From the IMG/VR virus record IMGVR_UViG_3300020438_000044, positions 1 through 57,314 of that record: a stretch of DNA of 57,314 bases; one strand, 5' to 3'. The DNA is from a virus. Both the position numbers and the translations under genes were made by a program. Positions 32,509 to 43,300 of the stretch are shown piece after piece. Below the pieces are notes generated by a model. That model did not search any database. It was not told the DNA's origin and was given only the letters and a program-made list of their open reading frames with translations. Each line of letters opens with the position of its first letter. Position 1 is the first letter of the stretch.

Positions 32509-34068
32509 ATGGTTAGATTAAGACAACAATATCCACAAAACTATGGTTCAAGTGGCAATATAAATACTGAGTTTGAAAATCTTACTCGTTATTTAAATTC
32601 AGCAGAGCTTGGAGATAACACTGTTGGAGAGCTACTAGCTAAAATTTTTGATACAGGAGGAAACTGGACAGGTCCTGTTGAGATGAGATTAGATTCAAGC
32701 TCTGGTCTACAATACAGAGTTGGCTCGTACACAGACGCAAATACTGGGTGGCTAACACTTGCTACATTGGCAAATATAAAAGGTGCAGACGGCTCAACAG
32801 CAGGTACAGTTGGCGCACCTATTTTTCACGCAAGGCAAGACACAACTATCTCAGGAACTCCAACAGTTGTAGATTACGCTCACAATAGTACAGACGAACT
32901 TGTTGTGTATAGGGAGGGAAAATTACAACAGCCAGGTGGAAGCAATGACTATACTTCAAGCCCAACTGCTGGCACATCAAGTAATGGCGCAGTTACTTTT
33001 ACTGGTGCTTTAACTAATGGCGATAAAATAACTATATATAAAGTTCGTTCATCAGCGATAACAGGATACGTAAGACAAGACACTACAGTGTCAGGTTCGC
33101 CAACACAGGCTTTTATTTTTACCCATAATGAAAACCAAGAACTTAAAGTTTGGAGAAATGGTTTGCTTCAAAGAGGAGGGGGTAATGATTATACTTCAAG
33201 TTCTGCTACTAACACAGTTACATTTGCTAGTGCGTTACCTGTTAATGACCTTGTAACTATTATTACAGTTGAAAACACATCAGAAAATGCTGTGACAGGT
33301 CTTCTTATGGAATCAACTTATGCTGATACAGCAACAGGATTACTATTATTTAATAAAATAGGAATAGCTGATGGTGCAATAGCACAGGCAAAAGTATCTG
33401 GTCTTGCAACAGGATTAGCCGCAAAAGCAAAGATAACAGTTGCAAGCTCTACACCATCAAGTCCTGCAACTGGTGATTTGTTTCTTGATACATCGCAGAC
33501 ACCTAACATTCTAAAGTTTTATGATGGCACTCAATTCTTGCAGACGTCTCCAGAAAGTTCTTTGCCTACGTTTGCTGCATCTGACGCAGGAAAGTTTGTC
33601 CAAGTTAATGGAACAGGGACAGCACTTGTATATGGTGCTGTAGATTTAAGTAGTGTTATAGCTACAACTCAAAAGGGAGCAGCGAGTGGAGTGGCTACAT
33701 TAGATAGTGGTGGTCGTCTGCCTTCTACACAGTTGCCTACATCACTAGCAACAAATAGTTACTACCATACTATTGCAACTCCTTCTAATACAACGACTAC
33801 AATAAAAAGAGTATTTAAAGAGAAGATACAAATAAATGGTCTGTCAGTTTTTACAGCTTCTGGAACAATATCACTACAGTTGGCTGTAAATGGTGTTGGT
33901 CAAGGAAGCACATACTCTGTATCATCAACTAATCAAGATGTAACATTATCGACAGCAATAGAAGTTGATGCAACATCAGCAAGCAAATCAATACAATTTA
34001 TAACAACAAACAATAGTAGTGCTTCTGGACTTGAACTAACAGTAGCAGTAAGTATAGTATCGACTTAA
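32509..34068 (+). CDS. Tail fibre / tail protein
   Basis: 519 residues. Residues 20-90 (LTRYLNSAELGDNTVGELLAKIFDTGGNWTGPVEMRL... LQYRVGSY) parallel the start of the 781-aa fibre, so both probably dock on the same tail part. Residues 105-260 hold two copies of an RQDTTxSGxPT... F/YAHN... ELxVxRxGxLQ ... NDYTSS beta domain. Then come a DGAIAQAKVSG trimerisation-like region, a SSTPSSPATGDLFLDTSQTPNILKFYDG module and a C-terminal beta domain. Confidence 0.75.
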   Translation: MVRLRQQYPQNYGSSGNINTEFENLTRYLNSAELGDNTVGELLAKIFDTGGNWTGPVEMRLDSSSGLQYRVGSYTDANTGWLTLATLANIKGADGSTAGTVGAPIFHARQDTTISGTPTVVDYAHNSTDELVVYREGKLQQPGGSNDYTSSPTAGTSSNGAVTFTGALTNGDKITIYKVRSSAITGYVRQDTTVSGSPTQAFIFTHNENQELKVWRNGLLQRGGGNDYTSSSATNTVTFASALPVNDLVTIITVENTSENAVTGLLMESTYADTATGLLLFNKIGIADGAIAQAKVSGLATGLAAKAKITVASSTPSSPATGDLFLDTSQTPNILKFYDGTQFLQTSPESSLPTFAASDAGKFVQVNGTGTALVYGAVDLSSVIATTQKGAASGVATLDSGGRLPSTQLPTSLATNSYYHTIATPSNTTTTIKRVFKEKIQINGLSVFTASGTISLQLAVNGVGQGSTYSVSSTNQDVTLSTAIEVDATSASKSIQFITTNNSSASGLELTVAVSIVST

Positions 34069-34478
34069 TGAAAGTAAAGGTAATAACTGATGAACCAAAA
34101 AGAGTTACCGAATGGGCTTCAAAGTATCTTGAAAACCAACCGAGTTTTGATTCGACACAAGCATTTGGCTTTGAACTCAAAGGTAAACTTATTGGAGCAG
34201 TCGTCTTTACAGACTACAGTAAGAATGACATTCATGTATCAGTTGTCTCAAAAAATCCTATTTTGTGGCAAAGACGCTATCTTAAAGTTATGTATGACTA
34301 TGTATGGAATCAATGTGGCTGTTTACGAATATCTGCAATGGCTAGTGAAGTTAATCATAAATCAAGGAAACTTCTTGAAAAACTTGGGTTCAAAGAAGAA
34401 GGCAGACTTAGAAACTTTCACGGAGAGCATGATGGAATCGTTTATGGGCAGTTACGTTCAGAATGTAAATGGATATAA
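34068..34478 (+). CDS. GNAT-family N-acetyltransferase
   Basis: 136 residues from the ATG sharing one base with the fibre stop. The GNAT pattern is clear: a FGFELKGKLIGAVVFTDYS strand pair, a CoA-binding turn region around WQRRYLKVMYDYVW and the C-terminal VNHKSRKLLEKLGFKEEGRLRNF motif typical of RimJ/RimL-like enzymes. It could acetylate a virion or host protein. The position between tail and ejection genes suggests a virion substrate, but the substrate is unknown. Confidence 0.8.
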   Translation: MKVKVITDEPKRVTEWASKYLENQPSFDSTQAFGFELKGKLIGAVVFTDYSKNDIHVSVVSKNPILWQRRYLKVMYDYVWNQCGCLRISAMASEVNHKSRKLLEKLGFKEEGRLRNFHGEHDGIVYGQLRSECKWI

Positions 34479-34492
34479 TAGGAGAATTTTAA

Positions 34493-36355
34493 ATGGCTAA
34501 AAATAGCGGCACTCCAATACCACCAGATTATACTGTTCAAAAAGGTGAGATTGCAAAAGCTACAGCAGAAGAATACAAAAAGAAAGCAGACGCATATAAT
34601 CAGTCTGTAGCAGATTATAATACTCAGTTAGGTGGATTTTCTACAAACTTAGGAAACATGAGTTCAAATCTTGCAGGTACAAGCTTTGTAGATTTTTATG
34701 ACGACCCCACTACTTCTATGAACGAAAATAAGTACAATCAATACTCTACAGATTTAAGAGGATACCAAACTGGTTTAAACCAGATGGGTATTTTTGATAC
34801 AGATAAACCAACATTTGCAAAAACAATCGACACTGAGTATGGAACAGTTACTATCAATGACATTCCAACATTAGATAAAGTAAACAATAATCTTTACAAT
34901 CAATTAGTTGGCTCTGCATCAAATCAGTTAGGTCAACTTGGCACTATGAAATCTCAAAGAGATGCAGAAGAAAAACGTATCCAAGATTTTAGAAACCAAT
35001 TACTAGGAGACTTGTCATTAGGAAGCACAGGCTTAAACCAACTAGGCATTGCAGACGAAAGAGGAATGAACCAGTTAGAAAGAGAGCTTGCACAACTTGA
35101 AGCAAGAAAAACTGGCTTTAGTTCATCTATCCTAGACCAAATGCTACCTACTGGCTTTGGAACTTTTGATACTCAAAAAGGAGTTTTAACAACAGGTCTT
35201 ACAGATTTAAGAAACCAAAGACAAGCAGAGCTTGATAGAATATCTCAATACGAAACAGATTTACTTTCTAATGTAGACGATTACAGAAATCGTTTTGGTG
35301 ACATGACTATCAGAGACGAAACAGGAATGCAGACATTACAAGACGAAATTGCTGATTTACAAAGAGGTGCAGGAAGATTTTCTAGTGAGCTTGGGTTTGA
35401 CTTTGGCGATGAGCTTGCAGAACTTAGTGGCGTTTCAAGAGATGTAAACAGGCTATCAGATGATAGAGCAAAAGAACTTGATAGAATACAAGGCTTTGAG
35501 TCAAATCTTCTTGATACAGCAAGAGGCATCGAATCAGCAGCAGAAACTGGTAGCATCTACAACGCAAACAACTTAAATGCTATTTCAGATGCTATAAGAG
35601 ATTTAGAAGAAGACAGGAAAGGGTTTACTTCCGAACTTGATTTTGATTTTAGTAATGTAGACAACCCACTCAACCAAGGAAGAACTGCATTAGAAAACTT
35701 GCAATCAGAAAGACAGACAGCACTAGACGACATATTAAATAATGTAACAGGTTTCGGTCCTGCATTAGAAGGTCTTGAACTGTCAGACGAAACAGGTATC
35801 AGAGACGTACAGTCAAACCTAAGAGAACAAAGAGGTGCTTTATCAGAGTTTACAGGTGGTAGAGTAGACGACATCAAAGCACAAATTGCTACAGGTCTTA
35901 CAAGTGTCGATGAAAAACTTTCTGAGCTTAGTACTAAAAGAAGCGAAATAGAAACTCAGGCACAAGAACTAAGAGATAAAATACTTAACTCTCAGTATTA
36001 TGGCACATCAGATTTGTCAGACCCTAATGCAGAGCTTACAGCTATGCAAGACCAAGTAGATTTATTTAACGCACAGCAAGCACTAGATGAGATAGATGCA
36101 ATTAGTAATGAGTTAAACTCTCAGCAGTACAGACTTGAGCAAGACGAAAGAAATGTACAAGCAAGAAAAGACAAGGAAATGCAAGACATCATAGCTTTGA
36201 TGGGCGAATCAGGAGTTGCTCAATTCCCAGAATACGCATTGCAAGACCCAATTTCTTTACAAAGGTATATGGCAATGCTGAACGATGAGGAAGAGTATGG
36301 TCAGTCAGGTGTTCCTGCGGCATCAACTTTTAGTCAAAATGTTATAAGGGCATAA
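34493..36355 (+). CDS. Internal virion/ejection protein with four ~82-aa repeats
   Basis: 620 residues, nearly all helical. Four tandem units start near nucleotides 34958, 35218, 35464 and 35708. Each has an xRxxELDRIxxFExxLL head, an RDETGMxxLxxEIxDLxxxxxxF middle and an SSELxFDF-type tail. Repeats of this kind suggest a long rod or a repeated ring contact. As the first of four large genes after the tail module it probably belongs to the ejectosome. No enzyme motif is seen. Confidence 0.65.
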   Translation: MAKNSGTPIPPDYTVQKGEIAKATAEEYKKKADAYNQSVADYNTQLGGFSTNLGNMSSNLAGTSFVDFYDDPTTSMNENKYNQYSTDLRGYQTGLNQMGIFDTDKPTFAKTIDTEYGTVTINDIPTLDKVNNNLYNQLVGSASNQLGQLGTMKSQRDAEEKRIQDFRNQLLGDLSLGSTGLNQLGIADERGMNQLERELAQLEARKTGFSSSILDQMLPTGFGTFDTQKGVLTTGLTDLRNQRQAELDRISQYETDLLSNVDDYRNRFGDMTIRDETGMQTLQDEIADLQRGAGRFSSELGFDFGDELAELSGVSRDVNRLSDDRAKELDRIQGFESNLLDTARGIESAAETGSIYNANNLNAISDAIRDLEEDRKGFTSELDFDFSNVDNPLNQGRTALENLQSERQTALDDILNNVTGFGPALEGLELSDETGIRDVQSNLREQRGALSEFTGGRVDDIKAQIATGLTSVDEKLSELSTKRSEIETQAQELRDKILNSQYYGTSDLSDPNAELTAMQDQVDLFNAQQALDEIDAISNELNSQQYRLEQDERNVQARKDKEMQDIIALMGESGVAQFPEYALQDPISLQRYMAMLNDEEEYGQSGVPAASTFSQNVIRA

Positions 36356-36358
36356 ATT

Positions 36359-37876
36359 ATGGGTTTTGGTTTACAACTATTAGGTCTGGGCATGTCAGGC
36401 ATCGGAATGATGCAACAAAACAAACGTGCCAAAGAAGCTCAAAGACTTCAAGAGTATATGTTTCGAGAACAGATGGACCTTCAAAGAGCTAACTTTGGGT
36501 TAGCTCAAGATGCATTTAGACAGAACACAGAAGAGAATGCATACAGAAGACAGATAGAGCAACTCAATAGGTTGATGGCTCAAGAAGAAAGACAGTACCA
36601 AATAAATGAGCTTGAGAAAAACAAACAAATACTTCTCGAAGAAAGACGAGCAGTAATAGAAAGACAGATAAAAGAAGACAAAGAAGCAGCCAAGCTCGCC
36701 GCTTTTAGAATGGAAAGACTTCTTAAAAACGAAGCGTTATCAGAACAGGAAAGAGCGTTTGCAATACAAGAGTTAAGAGAAGCACAGCGTATAGCACAGG
36801 GAGAAGCAGACGAAGACAAGAGAAGATTTTTAGAAGCACAGGAACTTAAAAAGATAGAGCGTGATTTCCAGATGCAAGAATACCAAGAAGCAAAAGCTTT
36901 GGCTGAAGGAGAGAAGGCAGAGCAGATGGCTTTCCGTGATAGAATAATGAACAACATAGATGGTCTTAGAACTGCACTTAGCGAAACTGCATCTAATCTT
37001 GGAGACGTTCCAGAAATACAAAGAATTACCCAAGGTGATATAAACGCAGAAACAGACAGACGTACTAAAGCTTATCAAAGCGATATAGACAGAGCAGCAG
37101 AAGCAGTTGCGTCTGTTAATGAAGCTGACTTAATGAGAGGTGGCATTGACAGAAGTTCTACAGCAACTGATGCTCGTGGCGAAATAGCAAGAAGAATTGC
37201 AGACGAATATCAAGGTGCAAGAATGAGAGCAGGTGATGATGCTCTATCATACATAACTGGTCAGAACCAAGCTCTTAACGCAAACCTAGAAGCTATACTT
37301 GGCAGACGTGGTGCAATACTAGACGAGACTGCAAGAATAGGTGGTGTAGGTATAGACCAGATGATGAATATGCAAAACATGCCATCAAGTCTTGGTGTTT
37401 ATAATATGGCAACCTCTGCTCCAAGTGCAGTTTACGACAGAACTGGCTTATCAGCAGGAAACTATCAGTCTCCTGTAAATATAGGTTCTGCAATTTACGG
37501 AGGCATGAACCCTATATCAAGCATAGCACAATATAGAAACTTACCATCTATGGTAAACAACGCAGGAATGAATGTTAAGTCTGCTGCCACAGGTCCAATA
37601 GCAATCAACGTACCTAATGCAAGTACTTACATGAGCAATGCAAATAACATTGGTCAAAATTTATTAACAGGTGCTACCTCAAGTTACAACAATGCCTTAA
37701 CAAGTTTAGCAAATGCAAGCTCTGGTTTTGGAATGGACTTACAAAAATTAGGTGCTGATTCTTACTATAGACAAGACGAAGGTGGCAATTATTTTGGTAA
37801 AAGATTTGATGATTATATATACAGTGGAATGGATAAGGCAGGTCAATTTTTAGGTGGATTATTTAATAGGGGTTAA
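36359..37876 (+). CDS. Internal virion protein, N-terminal membrane helix and long coiled coil
   Basis: 505 residues. MGFGLQLLGLGMSGIGMM is a short hydrophobic N-terminus. Residues 20-200 are one continuous Arg/Glu/Gln-rich coiled coil (KNKQILLEERRAVIERQIKED and similar), and the C-terminal half is Asn/Ser/Ala-rich. This layout resembles T7 gp14-like ejection proteins that insert into the outer membrane. It is four bases from each neighbour. Confidence 0.65.
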   Translation: MGFGLQLLGLGMSGIGMMQQNKRAKEAQRLQEYMFREQMDLQRANFGLAQDAFRQNTEENAYRRQIEQLNRLMAQEERQYQINELEKNKQILLEERRAVIERQIKEDKEAAKLAAFRMERLLKNEALSEQERAFAIQELREAQRIAQGEADEDKRRFLEAQELKKIERDFQMQEYQEAKALAEGEKAEQMAFRDRIMNNIDGLRTALSETASNLGDVPEIQRITQGDINAETDRRTKAYQSDIDRAAEAVASVNEADLMRGGIDRSSTATDARGEIARRIADEYQGARMRAGDDALSYITGQNQALNANLEAILGRRGAILDETARIGGVGIDQMMNMQNMPSSLGVYNMATSAPSAVYDRTGLSAGNYQSPVNIGSAIYGGMNPISSIAQYRNLPSMVNNAGMNVKSAATGPIAINVPNASTYMSNANNIGQNLLTGATSSYNNALTSLANASSGFGMDLQKLGADSYYRQDEGGNYFGKRFDDYIYSGMDKAGQFLGGLFNRG

Positions 37877-37879
37877 TGA

Positions 37880-40345
37880 ATGGTAGACTTTAGTGCAATG
37901 TCAGGTGGCTTCCGTAAATCTATGGAAGACGACAGGGCAACAAGAAAAGACATAGCAAATACATTTGCACAGTTTAGAAAAGATAATCCTTTTGCTACTC
38001 TAGAAGACATGCAAGACCAGATAAACATATTAAGTGGTGGGCGTAACTATCTTAAAGCAGGTCTTCCTAGTTCTAACGTCTTACAAGGTATTGCAACTTC
38101 TAATCAAGAAAATAAAGCACAAGCTGACCTTCAAAAAGAAATAAAAAACTTTGGGGAAATAAACGAAATTGAAGAAGTAATTCGAAAAAATGCTGAAAAA
38201 TATTTAACATCAGCTTTATTTGATGTTAATATTTTAGGTCAAACAGATGACAATGTGTTAAATAAATTAAATGAATTTAAAGATGACTACATAAAAACAC
38301 TTCCAGAAAACATAGCCACAAAACTTGATACAAACATGGAACAGCTTATCGGCTCTGTCTTTACAAGAGACAACGCTACTAAAATAAGAACAAAATCCAT
38401 TGATGAAAAGATGCCTAAAGCAAAAGAAATAATACTTGATTTATTTAAAAAGAAACGTGGTGAAGGAAATAATAATTATGATTTAACTCAAGCAGAAGCT
38501 AATAGGCTAATGAGAGAAACTGGTATTCCAGGCAATGTCCTTTCTGATTTAACTGAATCTATGACGGCAGAATTTAAATTAAATTTAACAAAAGAAAGTA
38601 ATCAATTTATTGCTCAAATAGAACCAATAATTACTACAAACATTCAGCAATACGAAAGTGAATGGCAAAATGGTAACAAAGACAAAGATGATATAAAAGC
38701 TTTAATTAAAACAAATTTAAAATTACAAGCAAAAAATCAAGGAGTTACAATAGAGGATACCCAAATAGATTTTTTAACTGATGGTATACTTTCTAAAGTA
38801 ACTGCAGCGTGGGACAATGGGAAAAGACAAAGATTAAATGAAGAAGATAATTTCATATCTCGAAAAAGAGAAGCAATATTAAAGAGCGTAAATGATTCAC
38901 TGCAAAGTGGTCAAGGAGCCGCTTTTGATGCTTTTGAAGGAGGTGGTATAGATAAATTAAAAGCATATGTACAATCCATTATAGATTCTGAATTAGATGC
39001 AAAAACAGTAGATGGTCTTTTTGGCACAGGTTCAAAAGACGCTGTATCTGCAAGACTTATGAACGAACTTACAAAACAATTAGATTCGGCAGGAGTAGCT
39101 GTTCTTGATGCACAAAAAAAAGCTTTTAAAACTCAACGTGAAAAGCAAGCAGGGATTGCTTTAAAAACAATTAATGAAGAAAAAGCATTAAGTGAAAAAC
39201 TAGGTACAAAATATTTTGGTAAGAACCAAGGCAATTATGCCTTTACTCAAATGGCAAATGGTCAGTTAGCAGGAGGTGCGGCAGAAATAGCTTTAAATAG
39301 ATTATCGTCTAAGTATTATATTACAGATGGTATGGTTGATTTCTTTATGACTGCTTTATCACAATATACACCTAGTGACCCTGACAAAAAAGTATTACCA
39401 GGAGAGATAGAAGATTATTTTATAAGTGTTGGTGGTAAAAATTTACAGACTTGGGCAGATAGAACAAAAGATATGACTAGCGCATTTGAAGGTGGTACTC
39501 CAGAAAGAATAATGACGTTTACCTCTTGGAAAAATCAATTTGAACAAGACGCTAACAATGCAATGGAACAAATAAATAAAAACATTGACGAACTAAGTTC
39601 AGTAATAACAGGTGGTAATGTAGACGAATTAACTTTGCCTAAATTAAATATGGTACTTTCACAAATAAATTCTGTTATGAATGAAGTTCAAACAGGAACA
39701 AATCAAGCAGGACAGACACAAACGATATGGGTGCAAGACGGACAGGAAGACCAATGGAATTGGGACCAATCAGATATTATGAAGTTTGGGTTGCTAGATA
39801 AATTAGAAGCAATGAAAGAACAAGTATCTGAATTAAAAGACAACCAAGCTGTTACAGGTTTTACAAAGACTAACGCAAAAAAAGAGATGGAATACGACCA
39901 AGATGTTCAAACAATACTATCTCAAAGTGGTAGCGCACAAGATAAAAGGGGAAAAATGCAACAAGTGTTTCAAGACAGAGCATTACAACTTATTCAAGCT
40001 ATGCAACAAGAAAGAAAAACATCTCTTACAACACCTACTTATGATAAAACATATGCTTACAAAGCTTTTAATGAAGACTTTTGGGGAGGTCTTGAATGGC
40101 TAAGAGATATATTAGGCGTTGCAACTAGACAAGAAAATTATAAAGACCCTTGGGACGGATATGAAACTTTAGGAGATTTAAAAATAGTCGATGATTTTTT
40201 AGCAAACCCCAAATCAATGTGGCTATTAACTCAGAATACTACTAGAATGCAAGAATTTATAAAAGACCCAATAGAATATATTAATTCAACAAAACAAGCA
40301 GGAAGCACAAGAACAATAGATATATTTAATCAAGCATTTAAATAA
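37880..40345 (+). CDS. Internal virion protein, 821 aa
   Basis: A long, soluble, mainly helical protein starting MVDFSAMSGGFRKSMEDDRATRKDIANTFAQ. It has many Lys/Asn/Glu-rich helices and no membrane segment. Its size and place between a gp14-like protein and the 3183-aa protein fit a T7 gp15-like ejection component that lines the periplasmic tunnel. Its DNA is more AT-rich than the neighbouring genes. No catalytic motif is seen. Confidence 0.65.
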   Translation: MVDFSAMSGGFRKSMEDDRATRKDIANTFAQFRKDNPFATLEDMQDQINILSGGRNYLKAGLPSSNVLQGIATSNQENKAQADLQKEIKNFGEINEIEEVIRKNAEKYLTSALFDVNILGQTDDNVLNKLNEFKDDYIKTLPENIATKLDTNMEQLIGSVFTRDNATKIRTKSIDEKMPKAKEIILDLFKKKRGEGNNNYDLTQAEANRLMRETGIPGNVLSDLTESMTAEFKLNLTKESNQFIAQIEPIITTNIQQYESEWQNGNKDKDDIKALIKTNLKLQAKNQGVTIEDTQIDFLTDGILSKVTAAWDNGKRQRLNEEDNFISRKREAILKSVNDSLQSGQGAAFDAFEGGGIDKLKAYVQSIIDSELDAKTVDGLFGTGSKDAVSARLMNELTKQLDSAGVAVLDAQKKAFKTQREKQAGIALKTINEEKALSEKLGTKYFGKNQGNYAFTQMANGQLAGGAAEIALNRLSSKYYITDGMVDFFMTALSQYTPSDPDKKVLPGEIEDYFISVGGKNLQTWADRTKDMTSAFEGGTPERIMTFTSWKNQFEQDANNAMEQINKNIDELSSVITGGNVDELTLPKLNMVLSQINSVMNEVQTGTNQAGQTQTIWVQDGQEDQWNWDQSDIMKFGLLDKLEAMKEQVSELKDNQAVTGFTKTNAKKEMEYDQDVQTILSQSGSAQDKRGKMQQVFQDRALQLIQAMQQERKTSLTTPTYDKTYAYKAFNEDFWGGLEWLRDILGVATRQENYKDPWDGYETLGDLKIVDDFLANPKSMWLLTQNTTRMQEFIKDPIEYINSTKQAGSTRTIDIFNQAFK

Positions 40346-40370
40346 ACCATAACGGATACTGGAGTACCAA

Positions 40371-43300
40371 ATGGCAGCGAATTTATACAATCAACGTAAC
40401 TTTAAAAATATAGACTTTAGTCTTGATAATGTTTCGATACCTCAAGACCAAGCAGATTATACATCATCTGTAAATCCAACAAAGATACTTAAAGACCCAC
40501 GTTTTCTTCAAGACCTTAGAGATTACTATGAAGAGAAAGAAGGGTATCCAGTAGGTTGGTCAGACGAAGCTTTAGTGGAAGCTTTTTATGGCGACTCAAC
40601 TTGGAGAGAACTCAATACAGTTTCTGCTATAGGTGGTGCATTCGAACCTTGGGGAATGGGAACTGAATCCAGAGAACGTGCAAAAAGAATTGAGTCCGTC
40701 TGGAAACAGCTACCTATGTTTTGGCAGGAAGGTGGAAGAGGAGCCGCAACTGCTCTTCCAGACATTGCAGGCGCATTAATAGCAGACCCACTTAACCTAA
40801 TCCCAGTAGGAGCCGCGGCTAATACAGCAAAGGCTGCAATTATTGGTGGTAAGACTGTTGCAGGTGCAGTCGCACGAGGTGCAGGAAAAGCCGCACTTTA
40901 CGAAGGTGGTATTGCAGGCGCACAAGAAGGCATTGTAAATGCATCTACGCAAGCAAGAGATATACAACTTGGTTTACGAGATGGGTTTAGTAAAACTGAA
41001 CTTGGTTTAGCTACAGGTTTAGGAGTAGGGCTAGGTGGTGTAGTGGGTGGTGGATTAGGTATTCCGTCTGCATTAGCAGGAGCAGCAGTAGGTAGGAACG
41101 TAGTCAATGACTTATTGGCTAAAGGTTTAACAAGAGAACAGATAGCCGCTTTACCTAAAGAATCTTTAGCAGGATACCAAGAAGTATCTGGCATACTAGG
41201 CGCACCACAACAGGCAGACGAAGTTGTTACAGAAACAGCAGAAGAAACAGTACCATCTCCGATAACTATTGACGAATTAATTGCGAAGCAAGAAGAAAAA
41301 ATAACTATCTATAAAGCAAGTGGTGCAGAAGTTGACGAAGAAGAAACATTCTTAGTTTTATTACAAGAAGCCAAAAAATTTGACGAAGTTATTAAACCTA
41401 ACACAGAAGAACTTATAACAAGTTTACAAAAGAAAGGTCCTAGAGGGGTCACAAAAGCAAGAGAAATGCAAAGGTGGCTCAATGAAGTAACCAGAGTAGT
41501 AGAAAATATTAGAAAAGAAGATGGTTCTGACTTTGATGGCGACCTTGACCAAATACTCGCATATCTAAGAGAAAATCCTTATGGTAAGAAACTTGAGCAA
41601 ATAGCATCAGACGATGTTATTCCTGTGACACCAGGTGGTCAGGCAGGCAGACCACGAGGAGACGTAGAATTACAGGGACAACAGGGAGACGCACAGGGAC
41701 AACAGGCACAGCCGCAGACGAATGCTGATACAATAGCAGACGAAGTTATTTCTGAAGCAGAAGCAGCCGATGCTGCTCTTCCTATGGAACAGGAAGTTAT
41801 AGATTACCTTAGAAAGAATGGAATTGAGCCAGACCAAGTTACTCCTAAAAAAGGAGAAACGACAGTCAGCATGAAAAGAGCGCAAAATGTTGTTACTTAT
41901 AGAAAAAGAAAAGCAAAAAACCAAGACCCTACTGTAGAAAGTTCTGAGCAACAAGAGTTTGATAGTTTAGTAAAAGACCTTAGAGCAAAAACAGGGATAG
42001 AAGTAGACGAGCCAACTAGAGTATCTTTGGCTAGAGCTTTTGAGGAAGAAAAAGGTTTAAATAAAAACACTGTTAAGATTGATATTGATGACCTTGCTGA
42101 TGACATGCTTCCAGAAAGAGATTGGATTGCAGACGAGCAACTTAATCCAGATGAAATAAAACAATACAAAAAGATTTTACAAAGATTTAAGAACCAAGCA
42201 GCGAAAGCACCAGAAGACTCTCCACTTAAAATTACAAAGGTAGTGGAAGCAAAAGCAAGAATGGCTTTTAGAAATCAAAGAACAAACATACCAGGCAAAG
42301 CAAGAACTACTGGTGAGTCAATAGAAAGAGCAGGACAAAACGTAGGAGCAGGCAGAGAAGAGTCTGGAAAGATACAAGGAATACTTAAAAAAGGCGAGAC
42401 TATTGGCAGAAGACCTGGCAGAGCAGATAACACTAAATACGCAGACAGAGAAACTGCTTATCTTAAATCTAAAGAAGCAAGAAGAGACTCACCAAACAGG
42501 CTTGTAGCTTTTTATGCAAATCAAAAAACTATGGCAATAGATGAGAATGGTGTAGAAGCACGTGCGCCTATAGGTGCTAAGTTATATGCAGACGGATACA
42601 CAAGAAAAGTATTCTTAAACAAAGAAGCCGCTTTTAAAAGGACAGGATTAAACGCTCCAGACGGAGAAGACACAGCTAGTTTAATTGGTCAAGCTACAAA
42701 AGAAGTTAAAAAAGATAAGCTACCACAAAAACTTACCTCATCAGAAGCAGTTCAAGAGGCTATAGAAAGTGGAGATGCAAAGGAACTATTAAGAGTTATA
42801 CGTGCAGTATCTAATGATACAGTTGATGACCTTCCTGTTAATCAAAGCACAATACAAACTCCAGACTCAGACGTTGCTCCTGTTACTAGAGGCGACAAAA
42901 GACTTATTGTACAAAACAAAAATAATCCTGATGACGTCAGGATTATTTCTAAAAAGCAAGTTGCTGACGGCAAAGGCATTGAAGCAATCATTGGTCAAAA
43001 AGGTGGAGTTGCTTCAGACCCAAGTAACTGGACTGTTAAATATGCTCCTGCCGATACAAAAGTATTTGGAAGAAAACTTAGAGAGTTGTTTGATAGTTTA
43101 CCAGACGAAAAAAACGCAACTGGTGCTGGTAGTAGAGTTGAAGCAGGTGGTGCTACAGGCATAGGTGAGCCTATAGATATAAAAGAAGCATTAAATTTAA
43201 GAACTAGACTAACAGATGAAGACCTTCAAATACTAGGTAGGTTTAAAATTCTAAACAAAAGTTTAAATCCTATGGGTGGTGGCGAAGAAATGTTTGGAGA

